Positions 38,587-47,687 of a stretch of 64,000 bases of DNA are shown piece after piece. A program made the translations under genes and the position numbers. Origin of the DNA: Desulfovibrio sp. (GTDB taxonomy: Bacteria > Desulfobacterota > Desulfovibrionia > Desulfovibrionales > Desulfovibrionaceae); contig JAITHT010000012.1 of assembly GCA_031279825.1 (NCBI GenBank), forward strand, positions 1 to 64,000, written 5' to 3'. The notes below the pieces were generated by a model, which worked only from the letters and a program-made list of their open reading frames with translations, was not told the DNA's origin and did not search any database. Position 1 is the first letter of the stretch; each line of letters starts with the position of its first letter.

Positions 38587-39450
38587 ATGTCGTATAGCGC
38601 ACTCAAACTGGCTTTTTTGCTGCTGGGTTTTCCTTTGGCGCTTGCCATGATGTTTTTCCTCGGAGGGTACTACGCTCCGAAGGAGATCGGCTGGAAAAGC
38701 GATCTGGCTATGGCTGAAAAGGCGCTCAAGGACAGAGACATCGGCGATGCCGAGATGTTCTATGAGCGCTATTTGCGTAAAAATCCCACAGGTGAGCAGC
38801 GTTGGAAGGTGTGGGACAGTTTACTGAACATTTCTTTGAATTTTCGTCAGGATAAACTTACGGCCAAACATTATCTGGAAATTATGCTGCTTGAATATGC
38901 GGACGATGTGCCCAAACGCCGGAAGATCAGGAAGCAACTGGCCGGAGTGTGCAATGATTTGCGCTTGTATGACAGGGCTGTGGCAATTTGGGAAGCTCTT
39001 GTGAAAGATGAGGAGACGCCTGCTGAAGAAAAGGCGGTTTTTTACCGGGATCTTTTTCATGCATACATGCGCCGTCTGGAATTTACCATGGCCACCGATG
39101 TTCTGAATCTTTGTTTGCAGTCGGAGATCACACCTGCGACCAAGGCTGATTGTCTTTACGATCTGGCCGAAGCGGAGATGTTTGCGTATGATCTGGAAAA
39201 ATCCGAAAAGGCCCTACGTTCGCTTTTAGAGATGCCCGCCGCCTCTTCTCAGCGCCGTGTGCTGGCGGTATTTATGCTGGCGGATGTGCTGGAGCAGCAG
39301 AATCGTTTTGAGGAGGCCGATCAGCTTTTTACAAGTATCCGGGAAAATTTTCCCAACAGCAAGGTCATTGAAATGCGCATTTCTTCCCTGAAAGGGAGGC
39401 AGAGGCAGGCGACTAAAAAATCCGAGCTTAGTCCGGTGCGGAGGCGTTAG
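38587..39450 (+). CDS. TPR-like membrane-anchored protein
   Basis: 287 residues from ATG 38587 (GGGGG upstream). An N-terminal membrane anchor 'LAFLLLGFPLALAMMFFLGGYY', then tandem helical TPR-like repeats ('AMAEKALKDRDIGDAEMFYERYLRKNP', 'RLYDRAVAIWEALVKDEET', 'RFEEADQLFTSIRENFPNSK') facing the periplasm. Function unknown; it follows gyrA in Desulfovibrio-type ori clusters. Its TAG stop lies within the repeat that begins at 39447. Confidence 0.82.
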   Translation: MSYSALKLAFLLLGFPLALAMMFFLGGYYAPKEIGWKSDLAMAEKALKDRDIGDAEMFYERYLRKNPTGEQRWKVWDSLLNISLNFRQDKLTAKHYLEIMLLEYADDVPKRRKIRKQLAGVCNDLRLYDRAVAIWEALVKDEETPAEEKAVFYRDLFHAYMRRLEFTMATDVLNLCLQSEITPATKADCLYDLAEAEMFAYDLEKSEKALRSLLEMPAASSQRRVLAVFMLADVLEQQNRFEEADQLFTSIRENFPNSKVIEMRISSLKGRQRQATKKSELSPVRRR

Positions 39451-39569
39451 AGCATTTTCACTTTGAAAATGCTCTGGCAACCGGCAGCGTAAGCGTCGGC
39501 TCTCGTGCACGAGGAGTGGGTGAAACTTGTTTTCGCCGAGTGCGCCGTTTCAACGTTACTCTGCTCTAA
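39447..39569. repeat. About 123-bp intergenic repeat with TTAGAGCA / TGCTCTAA ends
   Basis: The element begins TTAGAGCA (39447) and ends TGCTCTAA (39569), a perfect 8-bp inverted repeat, and starts with an internal hairpin AGAGCATTTTC / GAAAATGCTCT. Reverse-complemented, its right half ('AGAGCAG.GTAACGTTGAAACG', 'GGCGAAAACA') matches 44010-44080, and its hairpin resembles those at 60155 and 61231. It supplies the stop codon of the TPR gene. Confidence 0.6.
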
Positions 39570-39575
39570 GACCCG

Positions 39576-39797
39576 CTATTTCTGCCCCTTTGATGCGCCG
39601 TCGTTGCCGCGTTGCGCCTTGCGGGAAGCCCGTCTGCCCAGCAGAAAGAATATGACCGGCAAGAGAAGCGCGCCCACTATGATTCCCAGGGAGCGAGCCT
39701 GTGAAACCACCTGATCGCTGAAAAGCGGCTTGCTCAGGAGCAGGCGCGCGCTGCCGACGCATGTCAGCATGCTCAGTGTGTACCATAAATAGCGCAT
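39576..39797 (-). CDS. Small membrane protein
   Basis: 73 residues. ATG at 39797 with AGGAG 12 bases upstream. Two hydrophobic stretches, 'YLWYTLSMLTCVGSARLLL' and 'LGIIVGALLLPVIFFLLG', followed by a basic polar tail 'RRASRKAQRGNDGASKGQK'. Divergent from gpsA. No family recognised; could be a short inner-membrane protein of unknown role. Confidence 0.6.
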   Translation of the reverse strand: MRYLWYTLSMLTCVGSARLLLSKPLFSDQVVSQARSLGIIVGALLLPVIFFLLGRRASRKAQRGNDGASKGQK

Positions 39798-39887
39798 ACA
39801 TCGGACTCCTGTTTCGCGCGAATACGATTTTTTTTTTCAGCCGAAAATCAATTGTGTAACAGGCGCACATCGTCATAAGGAAAGGCC

Positions 39888-40880
39888 ATGCGCATGACAG
39901 TTATCGGCGGGGGCAGTTGGGGTACGGCTTTAGGGCACCTTATAGCGGAAAAAGGCATTGAGGTCACGCTGTTGCTGCGGGATGCCTCACAGGCTGACGC
40001 CGTCAATCAAAGGCATGAAAATCCCCGCTATCTCCCCGGTTTGACACTTGACCCGGGATTACGGGCGGAAACAGATGCGAAATCCGGCCTGGCCGGAGCG
40101 GACATATGCCTGCTTGCCGTTCCGTGTCAATTTTTGCGTCGTGTCCTTAATGAGCTTGTTCCCCATATTCCGGAACAGTCCATCCCCGTATGCGCGAGCA
40201 AAGGCATAGAAAGCGGGAGTCTGAAGCGCATGTCGGAAGTGATGGCCGATATTCTACCGGCGTGGTCCAGCCGCTACGCCGTTCTCTCCGGACCGTCATT
40301 TGCCAGAGAAGTGGTTGAAGGCAAGCCCGCCGCCGTGGCTCTGGGCTGCGCCGACGCCTTTCTCGGCGAGGAATTGCGCGGCGTATTTTCCACCAGCCGT
40401 TTCCGGGTATATTCCAGTACCGATCTTGTCGGAGTGGAACTGGGCGGCGCTGTGAAAAACGTTATGGCCATCGCTTCCGGTTTATGTGACGGGCTTGGGC
40501 TTGGCGATAACGCCCGTGCCGCTCTTATCACCCGGGGCCTTGCGGAGATGAGCCGGCTGGGTTTGGCTCTCGGAGCGCGGCCGGTTACCTTTATGGGTCT
40601 TTCCGGTATGGGAGATTTGGTACTCACCTGTACCGGGGCTTTGTCGCGCAACCGCCGTGTGGGCATACGCCTGGCCGCCGGAGAATCTATGCGGCAGATA
40701 GTGTCCAGCATGCTTATGGTCGCCGAGGGAATCAAGACGGCTGAAGCCGTTCTTCTTCTGGGAGACAGGTTCGGCGTTGAACTGCCCATTGTGGACGCCA
40801 TATGCCGTGTGCTTGCGTGCGGCGCGGCACCAAAAGCTCTGGTGCATGAACTCATGACCAGGGCTTTGCGGGAGGAATGA
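39888..40880 (+). CDS. gpsA: Glycerol-3-phosphate dehydrogenase [NAD(P)+]
   Basis: 330 residues. Reduces dihydroxyacetone phosphate to sn-glycerol 3-phosphate for phospholipid synthesis. Rossmann motif 'VIGGGSWGTALGHLI', catalytic Lys in 'GGAVKNVMAIASG', and 'FMGLSGMGDLVLTCTGALSRNRRVG' typical of GpsA. AAGGAAAGG precedes the ATG. Six bases upstream of selB and likely cotranscribed. Confidence 0.96.
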   Translation: MRMTVIGGGSWGTALGHLIAEKGIEVTLLLRDASQADAVNQRHENPRYLPGLTLDPGLRAETDAKSGLAGADICLLAVPCQFLRRVLNELVPHIPEQSIPVCASKGIESGSLKRMSEVMADILPAWSSRYAVLSGPSFAREVVEGKPAAVALGCADAFLGEELRGVFSTSRFRVYSSTDLVGVELGGAVKNVMAIASGLCDGLGLGDNARAALITRGLAEMSRLGLALGARPVTFMGLSGMGDLVLTCTGALSRNRRVGIRLAAGESMRQIVSSMLMVAEGIKTAEAVLLLGDRFGVELPIVDAICRVLACGAAPKALVHELMTRALREE

Positions 40881-40886
40881 AAGTCT

Positions 40887-42815
40887 ATGCCCGTAGTCAT
40901 GGGAACCGCCGGCCATATCGATCATGGAAAAACCTCGCTTGTTCGCGCGTTGACGGGAAAGGACTGCGACAGGCTCGAAGAGGAAAAACGCCGGGGCATA
41001 ACTATAGAATTGGGATTTGCCGAACTTCCCTTGCCTGGAGGGCGCGGTCTGTCCATCGTGGATGTGCCTGGACACGAGCGTTTCGTACGTACCATGGTAG
41101 CGGGCGCTGCCGGGGTTGATTGCGTGCTTTTTGTGATTGCCGCCGACGAAGGGGTTATGCCGCAGACCCGCGAACACCTGGAAATATGCGCGCTGCTCGG
41201 GATACGCGCCGGCATCGTCGCTCTGACTAAAGTCGATGCCGTGGATGAAGAACTCCTGGCGCTTGCCAAGGAAGATGTCGCGGCCTTTCTTAAAGGCACG
41301 ATGCTGGAAGGGGTGCCTGTGATTCCGGTTTCCGCGCATAGTGGGCAGGGCATGGACACCCTGCTCTCCGCATTGGTCTCCCTTGAATCCGGTCTGGCGC
41401 CGATCCGTTCGCAGGACCTGTTCCGTTTGCCGGTTGATCGCGTTTTTACCTTGCGCGGTTACGGCACAATAATTACCGGCACCATGCTTTCCGGGCAGAT
41501 AAGTGTGGGGGATATGGTGGAATTTTCTCCAAGCGGAGTAATCAGTAAAGTACGCGGCTTGCAAAGTCACGGCGCGGTCACGGCAAAGGTCCAGGCCGGT
41601 CGCCGTATTGCGGTCAATGTTCCTGATGTGGCTGTGGAACAGGTGCGCAGGGGTGAGGTGCTCAGCCGGCCGGGCAGCCTTTTCCCCAGCGAGCGATGGG
41701 CCTTGCAGGTCACGTGCCTTGTTTCCTCTCCACGGCCTTTGCGCCACAGGGCGGAGGTGCATTTTCACCACGGCTCGCGCGAAATACAGGCCCGTCTGTA
41801 TTTCTCCGACCGCGATAAACTTCTGCCCGGCGATTCCTGCTTTTGCGAACTTCGTTTCCCCGAGGCAATACCCGGAGTTTTCGGCGATCGTTGCGTGATA
41901 CGCAGCTTCTCGCCGTTGCGCACTGTGGCCGGGGGCATAGTGCTCAATTCTCTGGGCGTGAATATGCGCCGGCGCGATCCAGGTTTTGCCGATCGTTGCC
42001 GCATGCTTTCCTCCATCAGTCAGGCATCTGACGCGGAGCGTATTCTCAGCCAACTCGTATGTACCGCAGGCGGAGAAACTGGAATTGCTTTCTCCTGCCT
42101 GCGTGTGCTTACCAAACTTGATGACGGGCCGCTGGAAGAACTTTTGACGTTTTTATCCGGCAAAGGGCAAATCGTCTGTTTCGACAGGGATCAACGCCTG
42201 TATATGGCGGAATGTTTTTTTGAGGAACTCTGCCGCACCTGTGAAAAACGTGTGGCCTCGTATCACGAGCGCTATCCGGAAAAACAGGGTATACGGCGCA
42301 GCGAACTGCTCTCAAGCTGGGGGAAAGGCCTCTCTCCAAGACTTGTTCATTGCGTGCTTGAACGCCTTGCACGGCAAGGCCGCTTTATACCTGAGGGAGA
42401 GCGCCTGCGTCTGCCCGATCATACGGCTGCCTTCAGCAAAGATTTGGCACCTTTGGGAGATTCCCTGCTTGCCGCCTACGCGCATTCCGGCCTTACCCCC
42501 CCCAATCGACATGAACTGCTCAAGACTCTGCAAATCGACAACAAGGATGCCAGATCGCTTTTTGACGCCCTGTGCGCCTCAGGGCGGCTGGTGCGCGTGA
42601 CAGAGGAGTTATGGTTTGCCGCCGAACATCTGGCCGAGGCGGAAAAGCTCTTACTCCAATGGTTTGAAAACCGCGACAGCATTGATATGGCGGAATTTCG
42701 CGGCATAACCGGCCTTTCCCGCAAATATCTTGTGGCGTTGCTGGAATACTTTGATGACAGGAAGATTACCCTTCGCATAGGGGACAGGCGCGTTCTCAGA
42801 AAATCCCGGGCGTAG
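40887..42815 (+). CDS. selB: Selenocysteine-specific elongation factor
   Basis: 642 residues. Delivers Sec-tRNA to UGA codons marked by a SECIS hairpin. GTPase domain: G1 'GTAGHIDHGKTSLVRALTG', G2/G3 with 'RGITIELGFAELPLP', 'VDVPGHERFV', 'TKVDAV'. EF-Tu-like domains 2 and 3 follow, and a C-terminal set of winged helices (about 380-640, ending 'YLVALLEYFDDRKITLRIGDRRVL') that bind the SECIS RNA. Its presence means the genome makes selenoproteins; no selA, selC or selenoprotein is seen in this window. Confidence 0.95.
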   Translation: MPVVMGTAGHIDHGKTSLVRALTGKDCDRLEEEKRRGITIELGFAELPLPGGRGLSIVDVPGHERFVRTMVAGAAGVDCVLFVIAADEGVMPQTREHLEICALLGIRAGIVALTKVDAVDEELLALAKEDVAAFLKGTMLEGVPVIPVSAHSGQGMDTLLSALVSLESGLAPIRSQDLFRLPVDRVFTLRGYGTIITGTMLSGQISVGDMVEFSPSGVISKVRGLQSHGAVTAKVQAGRRIAVNVPDVAVEQVRRGEVLSRPGSLFPSERWALQVTCLVSSPRPLRHRAEVHFHHGSREIQARLYFSDRDKLLPGDSCFCELRFPEAIPGVFGDRCVIRSFSPLRTVAGGIVLNSLGVNMRRRDPGFADRCRMLSSISQASDAERILSQLVCTAGGETGIAFSCLRVLTKLDDGPLEELLTFLSGKGQIVCFDRDQRLYMAECFFEELCRTCEKRVASYHERYPEKQGIRRSELLSSWGKGLSPRLVHCVLERLARQGRFIPEGERLRLPDHTAAFSKDLAPLGDSLLAAYAHSGLTPPNRHELLKTLQIDNKDARSLFDALCASGRLVRVTEELWFAAEHLAEAEKLLLQWFENRDSIDMAEFRGITGLSRKYLVALLEYFDDRKITLRIGDRRVLRKSRA

Positions 42816-42915
42816 CGGCGTTATGACGCGAATGCGGCGCCTGCGCATATCAATCGTCGGATCCTTATCCTCCGGCGGCGGATTCGCCAATGTCGGTGAC
42901 ACGGTCACATGCCTC

Positions 42916-42931
42916 TTAACACTTGTGTTAA
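42916..42931. promoter_or_regulatory. TTAACAC-TT-GTGTTAA palindrome downstream of selB
   Basis: A perfect 7-bp inverted repeat in the 215-base gap between convergent selB and the hydroxyacid dehydrogenase. Possibly an operator-like site or part of a weak terminator; no T-run follows. Confidence 0.3.
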
Positions 42932-43030
42932 TTAGTCGCCCCTTAAAAATATTGCAACGAGCTGAAATATCTATAAAACCAATAAAAAATACGGCATGTT
43001 ATCGAATTTCTTCTGCAATCCTTCTCGTTT

Positions 43031-43999
43031 TCATGCATTATTACAGACATTAACGGGTCTGCCCTTAAGAAAATTCTTCAGGTTGTCAAAGATCATCCGC
43101 ATGAGTTTGGTCCGGGATTCACTGGTGCACCAAGCCACATGGGGAGTGATGATGCAATTGGGGGCGAAGCGTAATGGGTAATCGTCAGGCATGGGCTCCT
43201 GAACGACAACATCCAGAGCGGCTCCGGCAATGACGCCGTTTTCCAGAGCTTCCAAAAGGTCCTTTTCGTTGATTAACGGCCCCCGGGAACAGTTAATGAG
43301 AATAGCCGTCTTTTTCATAAGACGTAAAAGGCCCGCATTGACCATGCCGTTGGTGTCCGGGGTCAAAGGACAGTGCAGGCTGACGATGTCGGCCTGCCTG
43401 AAAAGATCGACGAGATTCGTAAAAATAAACGGAGCATAGTCAGGCGCCGGTTTCGGCCTGGGATTGCAAGCAAGGATATTCATGCCGAAACCGTGCCCGA
43501 TCTTTGCAACGGCCGCGCCTATGTTGCCGAAGCCGACAATGCCGAGAGTCTTGCCATGCATGCCGACAATAGGTTTGTCCCAATAACAGAAATGTGTGCT
43601 TTTGGACCATTCACCGTTGCGCACGGATTGGATGAACCAGCAAATGTTGGACTGCAGAGCCAACATCAGGGCTATGGTGTGCTGAGATACCGCTTCGGTG
43701 GAATAGTCGGGCACGTTGCAGACAGGGATCCCTCGCGCCGCCGCCGCCACCCCATCCACGTGGTTGTAGCCTGTGGCCATAAGCCCGATATAGCGCAGAT
43801 TTTTCGCTGCGGCTATGTGTTCTGCCGTGATGTGGACCTTATTGGTAAAGATGACTTCCGCATCCCGGATACGCTCCAACGTCTCATGCGCCAAGGTATG
43901 ATCATAGCTGACGACATAACCGAGTTCGGTAAAATCAGGCCACTGAATATCCCGGCGGATCGTGCCTGCATCAAGAAAGACAATACGGAGTTGAGACAT
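43031..43999 (-). CDS. D-2-hydroxyacid dehydrogenase
   Basis: 322 residues, D-isomer 2-hydroxyacid dehydrogenase family (hydroxypyruvate/glycerate or lactate type). Rossmann motif 'MHGKTLGIVGFGNIGAAVAKIG', 'HCPLTPDTNGMVNAGLLRLMKKTAILINCSRGPLINEKDLLEALENG' with catalytic Arg in 'NCSRG', Glu in 'VVQEPMPDDYP' and His in 'ITPHVAWCT'. Substrate is not decided by the sequence; the closest description is glycerate dehydrogenase-like. Lone gene, converging with selB. Confidence 0.92.
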   Translation of the reverse strand: MSQLRIVFLDAGTIRRDIQWPDFTELGYVVSYDHTLAHETLERIRDAEVIFTNKVHITAEHIAAAKNLRYIGLMATGYNHVDGVAAAARGIPVCNVPDYSTEAVSQHTIALMLALQSNICWFIQSVRNGEWSKSTHFCYWDKPIVGMHGKTLGIVGFGNIGAAVAKIGHGFGMNILACNPRPKPAPDYAPFIFTNLVDLFRQADIVSLHCPLTPDTNGMVNAGLLRLMKKTAILINCSRGPLINEKDLLEALENGVIAGAALDVVVQEPMPDDYPLRFAPNCIITPHVAWCTSESRTKLMRMIFDNLKNFLKGRPVNVCNNA

Positions 44000-44468
44000 A
44001 GAACTTACCTCAAAATTCAGAGCAGGTTACCTTTGAAACGCCGTGCTCGTCGCTTACGGCGAAAACATGTTTTTGTCGCCGGTAGTATCGGATCAATCAG
44101 CGCCACCATTGCGACCCGCGTAGGGTAAGCGCTCCTTTTTTTCAGAAAAAAGACGCAAAAAGAAGTGAAAACAGAAAGGGAGGCAGGTCAAAATGCAACA
44201 CAATAACAATATGTATTTATTTGACCATAGTGTTTACTTGCAAAAGTAAACACTATAAAACCCTGGAGGGTTTTGCGCCGCCGAAGGCGGCGTAAGTCGG
44301 CTGAAAGCCATGTTTTTCAGCCGACGATCCTGCAAAAATATACTTTGAATTTTTGCAATTAGACACTAGGAAGAAAAAATACATCGGAACAGACACTTGC
44401 GCAGAGTTTTCCTGACAAGGGAGCGCCTCGGGTAGTGCGACGCTGGCTGGGCGCAGTCGCTTTATGCG
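44000..44468. other. Intergenic region with repeat and palindromes
   Basis: No gene. 44010-44110 is a copy of the 39447 repeat in opposite orientation ('AGAGCAGGTTACCTTTGAAACGCC', 'GGCGAAAACATG'). Then come a perfect 13-bp inverted repeat (44227-44239 with 44244-44256), a GGCGGCG hairpin, a GCTGAAA/TTTTCAGC hairpin (about 44296-44325) and TGCAAAAAT/ATTTTTGCA (about 44333-44359): the same chain of hairpins as before gyrA. Confidence 0.55.
44227..44256. repeat. 13-bp perfect inverted repeat
   Basis: ATAGTGTTTACTT and AAGTAAACACTAT flank a GCAA loop, immediately before the multi-hairpin string that continues to 44365. Far from any start codon (over 200 bases on either side), so it is unlikely to be a simple operator. 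Confidence 0.6.
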
Positions 44469-47450
44469 TCAATCACCCCGATTTTTGTCAGGCGAAGGGA
44501 CTAACCACAGGTGCAGTTTGTGGTTCAGTTGTTCCACATCTATGGGCTTACTCAGAAAATCATTCATCCCCACCGCTAGACAGCGATCTCGATCATCGGT
44601 CATGGCATTGGCGGTCAGGGCGATTATAGGAACAGCGTTCGCCGAGGGGAGCGGAAGCGTCCGAATGGCTTTGGCGGCATCCAGACCATCCATGACAGGC
44701 ATCTGCAGATCCATAAGCACCAGATCAAAGACATCCGCTTCAACGGCACGCACAGCCTCTTGCCCATTGCTTACGGCCGTTACCTGCACATGATGCCGCT
44801 TGAGCAATGCAACAATAATTTCCTGATTAATCTCATTGTCTTCAACGACAAGAATCTTTGCCGATTCAGGCAACGGAGCGACGGCAAGTTGCCGCTCGCC
44901 GCGTCCGTGTACGGCCGCGCCCTCACGAAGAGTTTCTTCCACGCGTGCAGTTTTACCCAAGGTCAGAATAAAGGCGAAGGTGGCGCCTTCTCCCTCAACG
45001 CTGCTGACGGAGATATCGCTGCCGCCCATGAGTCGGACAAGTTGCTGCGAAATACTCAAACCAAGACCGGTTCCTCCGTATTTGCGCGTCGTACTGCTGT
45101 CCACCTGCTGAAAACTGGTAAACAGACGCTCAATGGCTTCTTTGGGAATACCTATGCCGGTATCTGCCACTGAAAATTGCAAAACATACCTGTGTTCATG
45201 TTCCTCCTGAATACGGCAAGAAAGGCTCACGTAACCCTGCCTGGTAAATTTGATGGCGTTATTGACGAGATTCAGCAGCACTTGGCGCAGACGCAGAGGA
45301 TCCCCCATGACGTTACCGGGCATCTCCGGCAGAGAGAGCGTAAACTCCACAGACTTGTCCATCAACAGCATCCGTACGCTGGCCTCAAGTTCCAGGCAGA
45401 GATCGTTGAGAGAAAAGGGGATTGTCTCTACGGTCATTTCTCCGGCTTCAATTTTGGAAAAATCAAGAATGTCGTTGATAATGCCCAGCAGATTTTTTGC
45501 CGCTCCGGAAATCTTGCTCAAATAATTGCGCTGCTGATCATCGGGATTGGCGGATAAGGCCAAATGGCTCATACCCAGCACCACGTTCATGGGGGTGCGT
45601 ATCTCGTGACTCATATGCGCCAGAAAGCGGCTTTTAGATTGATTCGCCTCTTCGGCTTTGATGCGCAGGTGAAGAAGTTGTTTTTCCATTTGCGAGCGCT
45701 CGGTAATATCCATACACACGCAAAGCAGGTCACTGCTCCCGCCGTTTCCGCTGCTTCTGCTGATAAGCTTCTGTGATACTAAAAAGGTATGTTCTTTGCC
45801 GTCGCGTAAAACAAAGGAATATTCGAAAGTGCCGGCCTTGCCTGATGCAAAGGAGTCCTGTTCCCTGGCGAGCATCGCGTCCATAGCGTGACCAAGCCAA
45901 TCCGCAAAATGCGTCTTGCCTATCAGGCTTCGGCCTTCACCGAAAATTTGCTCAAAGACGGCATTATACATGGTCAGACGACAATCGCTGTCTTTGATAA
46001 AGACCATGCCGGGCAATTGATCTATGACCTCCTGCAAATATTTGATTTGCCTCTTGTTGCTATTTTGCAGGTTGACGACACGAGTTACATCTCGGATAGC
46101 TATGCACTGAATCTCCTCGTTCTCTCCAAGAAAGAAATGACTTAATTCACAATACGCAGTCCCTTGTTTCGTCACAATGGACATCAGAGGACTGTTGGCG
46201 TCCGAGGTTTGCCAGTTTGTCTGTGATACGTCCTCCGGGCTCAAAGGGCGCATGTGCGCGAGATCGATATGCGAGGGCTCCCGCACGTCGAAAATGGCAA
46301 GGGCAACGCTGTTAGCCTGCAATATCTCGCCGGTAATCCAATTTTGCAGAACAAACCCGGTTTCGCTTTCCGTAAACACGTTTTCAAAAAGCGCGTCGTT
46401 TGCGGAAATTTTCGCCATCATAGAAGCGAGTCTGGCGTCTTCTCTGGTCAGTTTAACGGACACCACGCGCAAGCAGACCAGAATGACCCCAAGCCCCAGA
46501 CTGAGCAGTACCGCCGTAATCAGAAAACCGCGCCACATGAGTTCGTTTTTTTCAAAAATAATCAGATCTCCCAGAGAAGAACCTGAAGAATTCCTTAAAG
46601 GAAAAGAACTTACGGAATAATGATCGTAGTTAAAAAATACAGTAAAATACTTGTCTTTATTGCCCGTGAGGCGATCAGAGATCTGTTCCAGAAAAGATAG
46701 AAGAAAATTTTCATCAAGGGATTTTTCCGGAGCGTATACGCAAATATTCTTGCCGGCATCCAGCCACAAAGCAGGGGAAGAGTTTTCCGATCGTGCTTCG
46801 GAAGGGGGGGGGATCATGTCCTCATGAGCTTCATTAAGGAGAAAAAGCAAACTCATACTCTGCGGCTTGGACATAACGCGCACGATATCGCCCAAATCAG
46901 CGACCGCTTCAATATAGCCAAGGACAGAACCCTGAGAAAAAAGCGCTTTCATCACGCGCATAGCCAATTCGCCGGCCCTTCCCCTTCCCAGGCTGATGAC
47001 GGAGGCACCGGAACGTTCCGCTTCGGAAAATAAAGAGTCTGGGATGGCGCTCCGCATATTTCCCGGATGCCCGATACCGGCAAGTACGCGCCTCCGCGCA
47101 TCTATAAACACCAAGGAAGAAATCCTTCGCTCCTCGCGCAGTCGCTCGAATGCCGCTTGGTAGGCCGCTGCCATGCCCCCGGCATCACGGGATTCGAAAA
47201 AACCGTACAAACGGGAGTCTGTGGCAATAACATCCAGCAAGCTGTCCATCAGGGCGCGCTGAGAAGTGATAACGGCCTGATAATGGTTCGCCGACGAACG
47301 GCTCAGGTCCGCCTGCCCCTCCGAGTATTGGACATACTGAAAGTAAATGACTATACTGGTAAGAAAAAACAGGACAAGCATTCCCACGGAAAAAGAGCCC
47401 AGCAACAGCTTGCGGACACTGGGGAATTGTTCTCCAGAGATTTTCCACAT
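44469..47450 (-). CDS. Hybrid sensor histidine kinase with PAS domains
   Basis: 993 residues from ATG 47450, eight bases after GAGGAG. Membrane segment 'LLLGSFSVGMLVLFFLTSIVIYF', a large periplasmic sensor domain (about 45-305), second segment 'GFLITAVLLSLGLGVILVCL', and two PAS-like domains ('FENVFTESETGFVLQNW', 'DQLPGMVFIKDSDCRLTMYN'). A HisKA domain follows with 'FLAHMSHEIRTPMNVVLGM', then HATPase ('DTGIGIPKE', 'GTGLGLSIS') and a receiver ('VLMDLQMPVMDGLDAAKAI'). Signal unknown. No output regulator adjacent. Confidence 0.92.
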   Translation of the reverse strand: MWKISGEQFPSVRKLLLGSFSVGMLVLFFLTSIVIYFQYVQYSEGQADLSRSSANHYQAVITSQRALMDSLLDVIATDSRLYGFFESRDAGGMAAAYQAAFERLREERRISSLVFIDARRRVLAGIGHPGNMRSAIPDSLFSEAERSGASVISLGRGRAGELAMRVMKALFSQGSVLGYIEAVADLGDIVRVMSKPQSMSLLFLLNEAHEDMIPPPSEARSENSSPALWLDAGKNICVYAPEKSLDENFLLSFLEQISDRLTGNKDKYFTVFFNYDHYSVSSFPLRNSSGSSLGDLIIFEKNELMWRGFLITAVLLSLGLGVILVCLRVVSVKLTREDARLASMMAKISANDALFENVFTESETGFVLQNWITGEILQANSVALAIFDVREPSHIDLAHMRPLSPEDVSQTNWQTSDANSPLMSIVTKQGTAYCELSHFFLGENEEIQCIAIRDVTRVVNLQNSNKRQIKYLQEVIDQLPGMVFIKDSDCRLTMYNAVFEQIFGEGRSLIGKTHFADWLGHAMDAMLAREQDSFASGKAGTFEYSFVLRDGKEHTFLVSQKLISRSSGNGGSSDLLCVCMDITERSQMEKQLLHLRIKAEEANQSKSRFLAHMSHEIRTPMNVVLGMSHLALSANPDDQQRNYLSKISGAAKNLLGIINDILDFSKIEAGEMTVETIPFSLNDLCLELEASVRMLLMDKSVEFTLSLPEMPGNVMGDPLRLRQVLLNLVNNAIKFTRQGYVSLSCRIQEEHEHRYVLQFSVADTGIGIPKEAIERLFTSFQQVDSSTTRKYGGTGLGLSISQQLVRLMGGSDISVSSVEGEGATFAFILTLGKTARVEETLREGAAVHGRGERQLAVAPLPESAKILVVEDNEINQEIIVALLKRHHVQVTAVSNGQEAVRAVEADVFDLVLMDLQMPVMDGLDAAKAIRTLPLPSANAVPIIALTANAMTDDRDRCLAVGMNDFLSKPIDVEQLNHKLHLWLVPSPDKNRGD

Positions 47451-47687
47451 TCCGTTGTGCTCCTCTCGTTGGTTACGCCGCTGTGGCGGACTGGCACCGC
47501 ACACGCTTCGGCGATGTGCCGGTCGGCAAAAAGTTGTTTTGCGAACGGTATAATACTACCAGCCTTATGCCAAAAGCAAGATGGCAAATCGACGCTTGCC
47601 CCAAAATTTTTATTCATGTTTCATTGTTGACTGAGGATTTGGAATGCGCGGCATGCTTGCCGCGCCGAAACCGAAACCCCGCGCGCC

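Noticed and set aside
40482-42053. 523-codon minus-strand frame opposite gpsA and selB
   Set aside because: Crosses two well-supported plus-strand genes, and its translation is His/Gln/Arg-rich shadow sequence.
42823-43053. 76-codon plus-strand frame after selB
   Set aside because: No ribosome site, composition changes halfway, and it overlaps the 3' end of the hydroxyacid dehydrogenase on the other strand.
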